64,000 nucleotides of DNA, taken from positions 9,001,501-9,065,500 of the forward strand of contig JAPTOF010000019.1 in assembly GCA_028554755.1 (NCBI GenBank), in the 5' to 3' direction. This stretch comes from Cordia subcordata. Its lineage: Eukaryota; Streptophyta; Magnoliopsida; Boraginales; Cordiaceae. The translations under genes were made by a program, and so were the position numbers. A model generated the notes under the pieces. The model was given only the letters and a program-made list of their open reading frames with translations, was not told the origin of the DNA and did no database searches. This document shows positions 45,480 to 56,983 of the stretch, piece by piece (positions within the stretch are counted from its first letter, which is position 1; the number at the start of each line of letters is the position of its first letter).

Positions 45480-47200
45480 TATCAGGGCCTGGTTTGTAGA
45501 ATTGGGGGGGCGTGGGTGAAGACACACAGTGAGGTTCATTTGTCCATAATTTGTTTCCATTAAAAGTGCACAAAAACGAAATTGGAATTCTTGGATGTGA
45601 TTTTGGCTGAAAAAACAGAAACGGGGAGGACTGCCGAAGTGATGACGACACCATGCCAGAAGAATGACATCAGAAGATGATGTCAATGTCACTATCGAAA
45701 GTGCTAAATTACCCAACTTAACATCAACTGAGAATTAATACTTTGAACTAAATCAAGGTTATCAGATTTAATAACTCAATATGCACACCACATCGCCGAG
45801 CCATGTGACGATGAGAAAGCACAAAAAAACAAACAGGCCATAATAAGACCGAGCCAAGAAAACGATATGATGAGCTTGGTCTAAACACGAAAGATACTGG
45901 AAGAAACCTTAGGGGGATAATAGAGTAAATCTCTCTGTGAAAGAGAAGTTGAAGAAGTTCTTGTACATGATTCGAAATGCATCTCCGTCTTAGTAATTAA
46001 ATAAAATTTTAGGTACAAATTGTAATAACTAATATTTCGTGTTGTTATCTAATGCGCGTGGTAGATGGCTAATCAATAAAGTGGATGGCTTCATTCCTTA
46101 CCATGACAAGATTACGTTGAAGAGACTGTCAAGGAATATCCAGAATTTTCTTTAATTTGTAATGTTAACATTGTTAACCTTCTATGAAATGCTTCGAAAT
46201 CTTTTATGTAATATTTTGGAAACTTTATGACCTGTCGCAAGTAAATCAGAAAATGATATGCAAGTGCTACGAAGAATTCAGCGCCATAATTTTTTTCAGT
46301 TTAGATCGGAGATTAAAAATTGATTACATGTAAATAGTGAGAAATAATCATTGAATTACTCAAACTAAATATAAAAGACATACTACTCTGTGCCATATTT
46401 TGATTCTTAATTTGTGCCATCTGTTGATTCTTTTTGCGAGGACTACGAAGAATTCTATGCCATAGTTTGACATCTTTTCCGAAATATACATAATTGCTGA
46501 TAACATTTTTTACTTTAGCTTATAATATCTAATACTTCTATTAGCTCCACAACTATAAGTTTTGGGACAATATAGTTCTCAAACTTTTAAAATGCGTCTT
46601 TTAGCCCTTCAACATTAAATTTAAAACTACCATTAGTCCTTTCACTAACTCCCATCTAAAGTTTAACCTCAAAATTCTTTAGTCACATAAAATCTAATAT
46701 AAAAAAATTAACTAATTTCTGACCGAATATAAAAAATTAATTCACTTTCAAAGTTTTTGGGAAAAAATCCATAAATAATAGTTTTCACAAATAAATTATT
46801 TTTGCTAATTAAACAAACGGGAGCCTAGACTTGCTAGTTGCTGAAGAAAAGAGACAAGAACGAAGAAGTTAGTAAAAATTAGCATAGATGGAGATTTTAT
46901 GTGGACCCAATGATTACGTCATAGTCCAACAAAAAACTTATTAATTACTGAGATCACATGCAACTAGGTTTAGGAACAGTTTCACCAGCACATGCAATAA
47001 CATACCTTCAAAAGGGGGGCATGTGTTATTTGAAAGTTCGTGCATGTCGTCATCGTAAGTTTATAGAAATTGCCACATGCTAACTGCCCCTTAAATGTAG
47101 GGCAGGTAAAGTGAATTATTAAATAATTTTTTCCCTAAGAAAAAAAAAATGGAGATAAGTACATCAAATATAAAAATCATAGTACATACTATTTAATTTA
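45480..47200. other. Non-coding U3 DNA
   Basis: 45480-45775 is the leader of the missing copia element. 45780-46540 aligns with U1 and U2, and 46540-46690 is the one-armed form of the 3848-4253 foldback element. No gene recognised. Confidence 0.65.
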
Positions 47201-47903
47201 AGATAAAATACATGAGACCTCCCTGTAGTACATTAAAAGTATATCAAACTCTTTGTAATCTAAAAAGTTACTCAAAACCTTCTTATAGTTCATAAAAGTG
47301 CATAAAACCTCCTTGCTCTTAAAAAATCCATTATCTTTAATTATAATTATCTAAAATTACTTAAACTATCCTTCTCTTTTATAAAAGGAATATTTTGTTA
47401 AAAAGATTTAACCCTTTACCTCAAATTAAAACCACAAATACTCTAAACAATTAGTGCTTTAACTTAATTTTATTTTGATTTATATTTAAAAAATAAATCA
47501 CAATGTTTATTTATAATTGAGAGGTGGGCAAATCTTTGGCAGACTCAAAAGTTAAATATCCCATCACTGTTATTAGCATTCACCTATGGAATTTCACCAA
47601 AGCAACGAATGAATATGCCCATGAGTTAATACTTCAATACCGCAAATTCAAGTTAATTTTTTTGGCAAGTTAAATTTTTTAGGTTCCAAGAAATGAATCA
47701 AATTTAGATTGACATTTCTTTTGTAGAAGGGAAGGGTAATTTAGGTAATTTTGAATAATCATAATTAAAGATAATGGATTTTTTAATGGTAAGGGGTTTG
47801 ATACACTTTTATGAACCATAAGAGAGTTATGTAATACTTTTTAGACAACAGAAAAGTTTAGTGCACTTTTAATTAACCGTAAGGAGTCTAGTATATTTTA
47901 CCT
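47201..47903. mobile_element. MULE-like MITE, U3 copy (703 bp)
   Basis: Ends AGATAAAATACATGAGACC and its imperfect complement ending ATTTTACCT, with inverted arms of about 120 bp. It is flanked by a perfect 9-bp duplication TTTAATTTA (47192-47200 and 47904-47912), the length usual for Mutator-like elements. U1 lacks it at about 12920. Confidence 0.88.
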
Positions 47904-48096
47904 TTTAATTTATTTACTAATAAAAGTCCAAGTGATGTGCATCTTGCAGATTACTCCATACGTACATTTGTTTTTTAATCACAATAGGGGGAGTGCAAGA
48001 AAAATTTTCTTTTCCCACCAGGCACCAATTACTTTCATCTAGCCATGCTTTTAAATAAATTATAGTCAATTATTATTATTATTATTTTGTCGCTTA

Positions 48097-48304
48097 GAGC
48101 TTGTTTTATTGACTTTTTTTAAAAATAATTTTTTTCTAAAGCATATGAAAAAGGTATTCTTCTGAGATTTTGAGAAAAGATGAAATTAATTTTCTTTCAA
48201 AATTTTAATTTTTTAAGAATTTAATCCAAATACTTATTATAAAAAATATACTTTTTTCTTGAAAAAAGTACTTATTAATGAAAAAGGCCAATCAAAATAA
48301 GCCC
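48097..48304. mobile_element. Tourist-like MITE, U3 copy
   Basis: Starts GAGCTTGTTTTATTGAC after TTA. Orthologue of 13091-13266 and 32140-32364. Confidence 0.6.
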
Positions 48305-48716
48305 TTTGCCCGACACTTAGCTTAACCTTCAAAGTGATGACAATCACATGTCCTTCAACTGGTGCAAATAGCACCTACTCCCACATTTTGAATTTTAAGA
48401 GATAAAGAGAATAAAAAGGAAAAAAACAAAAGAATTTTGACAAAAAAAAATAATGAAATAATGGTGGAAATGGTAAGAAAGTGTGCTGGCGAAGATTATG
48501 TCATAAACATAATTTATGAAAGTTCACTTATCTTTTTATAATTAATATACTTATATATCGGGATATGGTCAATATGGTCTTAGTGTGGGGACGAAATCGA
48601 AAGATCCTCGGATTACCAAAAGCTACGAGATTCAAATAGATTAGGGATGGTATTGCATTTTTAATCCTCATCTTGAAATAATGATTTGATTAATGATAGT
48701 TTCGTTGGTACATTTG

Positions 48717-49360
48717 GGGCCTGTTCGGCAAATTTAGCTGTTTGAGTAGCTGATAGCTGTTGTATTTTAGTTGTTAGCGAATAACTGTTTAACAAACTGA
48801 TTAAACAAAATGTGTTCGGTAAAATTAGCTGTTAGATTAGCTGATAAATGTTAAATGACGTAAAAGGACATTGATATCATGTTATTATTGTTGTTGTTAT
48901 TATGATAATTGTAATTACTATTACTATTATAGGAATAAGATAATATATTTCATAATTAGATATTTATTTTCATAATCATATTTTAATATTAAAGTATAAC
49001 TAATTTTTTGATAAAACATTTATATCAATATTACAAAAATTATTTTTAATAGATTCAAAATTATTTTGTTAAAAAAATGTACTAATAAAACTTATGATTT
49101 TAGTAATGTTGATTATATAGAAATTGAAATTTATTTTTATATTATTTCTTATCTATATTGTGAAAGAAAAGATAAAAATATAGAGAGAGATTGGAAAAAG
49201 AATAGAAAAATAGAAAATACAAAAAGGATAGAATTGCTCAAAAAAACATGAAAAGCTAAAAGCTACCTGAAACTCTAAAATTTTTAGCTTTTGAGAAACG
49301 CTAGTTGAAATACTAAAACTACCTAAAAAGTTACTTGAAACGCTGGTTTACCAAACAGCA
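48717..49360. mobile_element. MITE with GGGCCTGTTCGG terminus, U3-specific (644 bp)
   Basis: GGGCCTGTTCGGCAAA at the left and TTTACCAAACAGCA at the right, with ATTTG on both sides (48712-48716 and 49361-49365). U2 at about 32770 has the empty site TTACATTTGATC. Opposite orientation to the relative at 33062-33737. The interior is AT-rich; a 61-codon ORF in it has no similarity I recognise. Confidence 0.78.
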
Positions 49361-50002
49361 ATTTGATCCCTCCATGTTTCGACTAATTCCAATGGTAACC
49401 CATTTAAAAAAAAAAAGATAAAAAGAAAAAAACAAATCTCCGCTTGTCATTTGAATATTTTCCATTGAAAAGAAAACTCCAGGAGGAATGTCCTTTGTTT
49501 TTCAGCACGCACCAATTCTTTCGAGGGTGTCACTTGTGCTTTGATATTTAAAAGTTGTTTATAAATATTAATTACTATCAAATAAATTCAAATAAGAAAA
49601 CGGGCTTTAATTATCTCTGTCATTGGCATTTTCTATTGTCACTAGGCACTTAATGAATGCAGAGAGTTTGAAAAGGGACAGCTTGTAGGTGGAGTTAGAA
49701 TTCCTTGTTTGCTTGATACTGCAAATCTAATATTATTATTAACAAAAAGTGAATATTTATATTGAGAATTTGTAAATTAAATCGTGTTTTTTCACTACTG
49801 TACTACCTTAACTATTTTATAACAAGGAGGGTAAAATGTATATTATCCTTCTGTGATTTATGTAATTAGCTTAATTATTACTCTCCTATAGTTTAAAACT
49901 TACCACATTATTTCCTATGCTTTTTAAAAGGTGACACATAATATCCTACTTTTATGTTTTTCACAAAAATACATAAATTTTTTAGCTAAAAATGACTAGA
50001 TA

Positions 50003-50030
<28 letters not shown>
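50003..50030. repeat. (AT)n microsatellite
   Basis: About 14 units. The U2 counterpart (about 34182) is shorter. Confidence 0.9.
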
Positions 50031-50033
<3 letters not shown>

Positions 50034-50689
50034 GATGATGTTTGACTTTTTGATAAAGGGGTAATGCAATAAGTTTTTAAAAACATAGGGGTAATACGCT
50101 AACTAGACAAACTATAAGGGACACTCAACTAATTAGATAAATCACATAGAGTTAATGTATTACCTTTTAAGAAACACAGAGGAATAGTGTGATAAGTTTT
50201 AAAATATAAGGAAGTGATTAGCTAATTACACAGACCACATAAGAAGGAATAACGTCATTTTACCCTAAAAAAATTACTAAATATGGAGCTCTTCTCTTTC
50301 TCTATCCCTCTTTCTCTTAACATTCTCAGATTTGACAATGATAAGAAAAGTGTATATAGTATACGTGTGCATATATATATACATACTTATGCATATACAT
50401 ATATATATATATATATGTATGTATGTATGCATATATTTATGTGTGTATATATATGCACATAGAAGATATTAAAAGGAAAGATTGATAAAGATGACAAGAC
50501 AATAAGTCAACTTTATATGATAACAAGTGAAGCAAGTGTATATGACATCTGTTGGCCTTAAGAACCTAAACTATATTTTATAGAAGTACTCGTGCACATC
50601 ACTTTCGAGATTTTTGAACATATAACTCACAAGTTTAGAAAATGTCATACAAAAGTTGTCAACATAACACAAGAGAGCTACGTTTTGAA

Positions 50690-51140
50690 CATTTATGATA
50701 ACACTTGTAAATATTTTACGAATAAATATCATAGCATATAATATATAACTCTTGAATATATATGGATATATTTAAGAGTTCTGAATATATAGTATAAGTT
50801 TTATGAACACATTCCATAAAACTTGTGAACATTCATTTGAGAACTTATGATTAAAAACTTATGAACATAGAGTTTAACATTTGTGAATATATAGTGTAAA
50901 ACTTGCGAATATATGACGTAAAACCTGCAAACTTGTTACTAAATTTATATTGTAAAACTTGTGAGTATACAATTTAAATTGTGTGAACATACAATTAAAT
51001 AATTGTGAACATTTAAAATTCATGAATGTTTAGTATAAAATTTGTCAATATTCTCTTGTGAACAAAAAACATAAGATTCGTTAATATATGCTATTGAATT
51101 TGCCAACATATTACTAGAGGGGTAAACATATAGTTTAAAA
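50690..51140. repeat. Degenerate TTGTGAACATATA-type array (U3)
   Basis: Orthologue of 34840-35300. Confidence 0.7.
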
Positions 51141-51252
51141 CGTTCAAGGAATGCACCATACTTGGATGGCTTCTCATGCTAGAAGGAAGATATAAGAATG
51201 AAATTAGGAGATAGTTCAAGTAGTTGAGACTATTTTATTAAGGAGTGAGACC

Positions 51253-51351
51253 CATGGGGGCCCGGGGAGGGGAGGTTGGGTTGCGTCGGAGTGCGGTGGG
51301 GGAAGGAGGCCCATGCGAAAGCAGGTTGGGTTGGGTTGGGGTGGGGGAAGT
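51253..51351 (+). repeat. G-rich tract, U3
   Basis: Orthologue of 35416-35526 with fewer GGGTT units; the terminal G-run is replaced by A (51355-51367). Confidence 0.85.
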
Positions 51352-51939
51352 GGGAAAAAAAAAAAAAGATAAGACGAAAGAAACAAAAAAAACAAAAATT
51401 AGATAGAAAAGAAACAAAGTAAGACAAAGGGAGTACCACCAGCTTGCCCAGCTTTAATCAAATGTACAGAGCCGTAGTCTGGTAATTTATAGATATGGCA
51501 ACTTAAAATGTGCAATGTTGGCTATTATTGGATGAAAAGTTTTGCATTAAGAACAAATTTAATATAATTCCAAGAGTTTTAAGTATTACTCATGCACAGT
51601 AAAAATTTATAATAAAAAAGATGTACAATCTGAAATATAAATAAAAAGAATCAGATAACATAAAAGTGTTACCAGAACTAGTAGTATGGTTGAAATTAAG
51701 AGAAGATCACATGCATGATGCAACTAGCTACTATTATTGAAGTAATTAAAATACCAAGTGAATGTTTAAATCATAAGTTAATAATGACACAGTGATGTAA
51801 ACAATTAAAAATTTGACGTGACAAATTAATTAATGGTTTCATTTCAAATGCGCGTGTACGATGTACATAAAGTTTCTTTTTAAAATGCAATCATAAAGTT
51901 AATGCAATCTACGAGAGCCAAGTTGTATTGGTGGTTTAA

Positions 51940-52160
51940 TGTTTGTTTGAATTGACTTTTTTTATGGAAAAGTATTTTTCTTAACAAGTATAACTCTTTT
52001 GCAATAATTATTTAAATTGAATTTAGAAAAACATGGAAATTCTAAAAATATTCTATTTTAAATATTTCTAAAAACAAAAAAAATTAACTTAAAAAAAAAG
52101 ACATTTTCTTTAAAAGTATAAAAAAAAATGCTTTCACAGAAAAGTCGATTCAAGCCAGCC
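51940..52160. mobile_element. Tourist-like MITE, U3 copy (221 bp)
   Basis: TTTAA duplications at 51935-51939 and 52161-52165. Ends TGTTTGTTTGAATTGAC and GTCGATTCAAGCCAGCC. Confidence 0.75.
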
Positions 52161-52249
52161 TTTAATCAAATGACTGGTACAAATATAGTCGAGGATCAAT
52201 CATCTTTTTGTATGGGAGTCGTCATCTTTTTGTATGGGAGTAGTTGTTT

Positions 52250-53050
52250 AGCTTTTTCGGTTCTTTCGTTTTTAGAGTAGTTGGCTTTTTAACTTGAAAC
52301 TTTGGCTTTTTGTGCTTTCATAAGCATCTTTCCTTTTCGACTAGACTAATTTTGTCTAGCTTCTGGTTTTGGTCTGCTGGTCCCTCATTTGGCTTTGTTT
52401 GTTTGTTTAATTTGTTTTATTTCATTCTATATTATTTAAATTGTTGGGATCCATTATAAATTCTTATCTAGACTCAGATGATATGTGTGAAACATGAATT
52501 TAAGCATTTATTTTTTACCATAGCATTAGCAAATAAATGCATTTTGACAAATTATCGACGTCAGCGTGCATATACTTCGAAGAAAATTCATCGATTATCT
52601 CTTTAATTGGAGAGACTTCTTAGTTCCCATTTAAATCTTGATGACTGATTTAATAAAACCACACAATACCCTCAAAAATCATAAGACAACTCAAACCACC
52701 TAAGCAGGGGCGGACCTCAGTGAGGACATGGAGAGGCCATGCCGCTGCTGGCACCGCCACTGGCGCAAATTTTTTTGGAGAAAAAAAATACATATATGAT
52801 GCAATTGTTTTTTATAAAAAATATTTGAAAAATTTTGTAATTGCCCCCACCCCCCCAAAAAAAAACAACCAAATTAATTTAATTTGTACAAGTTGAGTTA
52901 TTATATAAATCTAATTTAAATGTTAATTGAATTATTCAATTTGTATGAATATCAGTCTTATTTTCCTTTATTTTTCATAGATATCTAATTTGTTCTTACC
53001 AATTTAGATAGAAATTCATTATTATTTTTTTATAAAAGAATATCGAAGGA
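52250..53050. other. U3-specific insertion, contains a hAT-like terminus
   Basis: Replaces the U2 insertion at the same point. CAGGGGCGGACCTCAG at 52705 resembles a plant hAT terminus, but no complementary right end was seen. No protein recognised. Confidence 0.45.
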
Positions 53051-53414
53051 GTAATATAATTGAGGTATGTTATTGAACTAGTATGATTTGTGTTTATTTA
53101 TTTAAAATTATTTGTATTTGAACATCATTTATGAGATTTGAAAATAAATATACATTTTAATAGTCTTTAAATACATTTTTATATATTGGTTATACCATTA
53201 ATAATTCGTCCCCTAATTATTTTGTTCAAGGTTCGCCATTGCACCAAAGCACCAGCACCAACCAAAAATATTGGACTAATCAGGAAATTTTCCCAAACCA
53301 AATAAACTTCATTTGAGGTTAGATATTGTTAAGTCCTTCATTTGAGGTTAGATATTATTAAGTCTCCAAGAAAAGACTTGGGATATAGTCTCCAGGAAAA
53401 GACTTGGGGTATAA

Positions 53415-53818
53415 GGCTGGCTCCAATAGATCCCTTAAAATACAAAACCCCTCATATTTAAGGAAATTGTTAGTAATAAAGTGCTTCAACAGTTCTCTTA
53501 TTTCATTCCCAAAATTTCAAGTTTTTTTTCCTATCTCTAAAACAAAACACCCATATATAGGGGTTTTTTTCATCTTCTAAACCAACACCCAAATCCCATC
53601 CCTCATCTCTCATAGCTTTAAGACTGCAATATTTTAAAATAGGAGAGCTGTTTGAGTATAATTAAAATAAGAACTTTTTAAATTGAGAGTTTTATTTAAA
53701 AAAAATAGTGGTTGCTGTTGGAGTAGAACTAGAAATATGGGATCCCAAATTATAAAAAAAATGACTCAAATCACTTAAATTTAGAAAAAAAATAAAAAAA
53801 AAACTGTTGGAGACAGCC
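53415..53818. mobile_element. Tourist/Harbinger-like MITE, block B
   Basis: Same element as 37232-37636, copied with the block rather than inserted independently. Confidence 0.8.
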
Positions 53819-56720
53819 TAACACAAACACGATAACGTGGAGGAACAAGAAAGAAAAATAAAGAACAAACAAAAAAGAGGGTCGTGGGGCAAACCCACCA
53901 GCCAAAGGCTCGGGTTAGCTTGTGTTTTTTTTGGAACTCTTCTACGAGAAAGGAAAGAGTCTAGAGACTTACAAGAGGCAGAGAGAAAACTCCGTTTGAA
54001 TAGAGCTTAAGGTCCCTTCTGTTTTCCAAAAAAAAAAATCTTTTTAGAAAATGTTTTCCAAATTTTCGGAGGTTGGTAGCATCGAAAAATAAGTCAATTG
54101 AAAAACATTTCCTGGTCAAAGGAATTTTAATTATAAATGGAAGAAAATGTTTTCCAGTGCCCAAGAAGAATAAAACATTTTTTGTATAGTAATTCCCTTT
54201 CTTTCTCTTCCACTAGGCCTACCCACCCCTTTAAAAATAAAAAAAATAAAAAATATTAAAAATAAAAAGACTAAAAATTAGAAAATCAAAAATTTAAAAA
54301 TTAAATATTTATAAAACTAAAAGATTAAAAATTAAAAACTGAAAAATAAAAATCTAAAAGTAAAAAAATTAAAAGATTAAAAATTAAAAAATAAAATTTT
54401 AAATAGTAAAAATTTTAAAATTTTAGGAATTAAAAAACTCAAAATGATTAATAAATTTATAAATTAAAAAAATCTAGAATACTAAAATCAAATAAATAAT
54501 AAATTATAAGTTGCACTTTAAACAGCAATTTTAATCAAACAGATTAACAATTATTTTTATTCCACAACAATTTTATAGTTTTTACCGAACAATAAAATAA
54601 ATTTTTTAACTGCAACAATAATTACAATCGCAATGGCACCAATAATTTCAACGGCAATGCCAAATGGGTCCTAAATGGTTTGAGACTTTCAAAATTCACG
54701 ATTCTAACACAATAGCGTCGGCGGCGCTTGCAATCCTAGGCTGAAGGTCAGCACAGTCCTTTCCAATAGAATCGGCGATGGCAAATATGTTTATTTCACC
54801 TTTGGGATTAACATGTCTATTTTTCACCTTTTTGCAAATCTATTAGTGTTTGACTTAAAAAAAAAAAGGGTGCAGGGAGATGACGATAGCGGTGGCGGTA
54901 GCAAGGCGACGTTGACCAGAGCAATTTTTTTTTTTTGGGGGAGAATATTGAAGAGAGAAAACTAAAACAAGGGAAGAGACGGGATAATGAAGAGTGAGAA
55001 AGAGAATCGGCCGAGAGATAAAGAAGAGAGAGAAATTTGCAATTTATGTATACGTATGTATATATGTATTGCACGCATTAGTGAGTGCAATGCAAGAGTG
55101 GTGTATGCTATAATTTACGTTGGTGGGCATACTTTATTGACTTGCCTACTAAATAAAGAACTTTCTCTCCTCTTTCTTGCTTTAATTAAACTCCACGATG
55201 CAGCAGTAGGAGCAATTGACACTAATAGGAGGAACTAGGAAGAGTCTAATAATTAGGATTTAATATTAATACTAATTTATTATACGATGATATTAATTAA
55301 AGAAACTGTGGATTTAATGGTCACTAGCATAATTTTCGTGCGATAAACCGGATATAAATTTTTTTAAAAATTATGTTTTGTAAAATTTAATTTTAGCAAG
55401 TTTTCAATAGTGGGGATGGGAGCAAATTATATCATGGTACTGTAGGATTGTGTTCCTACAGAGTATGGTGTATCCACACTTAAAAAAAAAAAGAAAAAAG
55501 AAAACAGACCAGATCTATAGATTTGATCGTGACTCTTTCTCATTCCTCTCCTCTCTGTCTCTCCCCTTCTCTTCTCTCTTCTTCCTTCTTCTTTAATCAG
55601 CATGCCACCACCAAGCCACCATGCCGCGAGCTTCAAGCTCTCTTCGACACCAATTCTCATTGTAGCTTTGCGATTCTTATAGTACCTTTAATTGAAGATT
55701 TAATTGCTTAAATCTATATTCACCATTAATAGATGCTCAAGCAATTTCAAGCCTTTTAGATCATGATTCATGGCACCATCACCATCAAATAAGTCTTCAT
55801 GCCATCGCCTTGCTCATTGTGTGTGAATATGTGTGTGCGTATGCATGTTCTCAGAAGAGTGTGTACAGATGCGTTTGTGTTTTGTGTCGTGTGTGTGAGA
55901 GTAGTGAACAAACAATGTGAATTAATAAACAAATATTTAATATATATATTGAAGTCATTGAATAAATAGTTGTTAATAAACAAATATTCAGTGAATAAAT
56001 AGTTGTGGGTAGTGAACAAATAGTTATGATGTAATGAATAAATATTTTATATATATATGAAAGTCAGTGAATAAATAGTTTTGGCATTATGAACAAATAT
56101 TTGATGTATATATAAAAGTTAATGAACAAATAGTTGTGCGATAATGAACAAATAGTCAGTAAACAAATAGTTGTTGGATACTGAATAAACATTTACTATG
56201 TGTGAATAGCAGTGCATGAATAGTAGCATTTACTGTTCACAAGCGTCCTGCTGTTGAGCTGTTTGTTTTTAGCATTAATCAAGTTTTTTTTTTTAATGAG
56301 AAAGTTGTAGTAATTGAAAACAAAAAACAAATGGCTTTATTTTTTAAAAAAAGAGAAAGAAATAATAGAAGAAGAGTAATGCATTATTAAACTTCTTGGC
56401 TTTGAAAAGTCAAATAATTTTGGAAAAAAATGAAATAGACAAATGTTTAATGAGTATTTTTAAATAGACAGATTAAGAAATATTTTTTTTTTGCATAAAT
56501 AGAAGTGGAGTGACTCAGAGTTTTTTTTTTTTTTTGGAGAAAAGAGGAGTTATTATGTCACAAAAATACATAGTATTAATTAAAAAAGGTAAAAAAATAT
56601 TATTTTATAATAAATAAATATATAGATTTACCACAAATTTGGAGGTGATAATTTTATGTTATTTATCTACTATGTACATAGTTTCATAATAGTCAATTGA
56701 ATTTAAAAATTGTTTTGAAA

Positions 56721-56723
<3 letters not shown>

Positions 56724-56758
<35 letters not shown>

Positions 56759-56764
56759 CACATG

Positions 56765-56796
<32 letters not shown>

Positions 56797-56805
56797 CATA
56801 TATAC
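56724..56805. repeat. (AT)n and (CA)n compound microsatellite
   Basis: Longer than its block A partner at 40549-40625. Confidence 0.9.
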
Positions 56806-56983
56806 GTAACCATATATATAATTTACCATAAAGAAGGATTTAAATCTAAATTATTTTCTTTTTATAAATGATAATTGCAAAAGTAATTTTGGAAGGAAAA
56901 TAACTTGTGATAATGTAACATGACTAAATAAGATATAATGTGCGTGTGTGTATATATATACACTAATTTATTTGATCAAAAAG

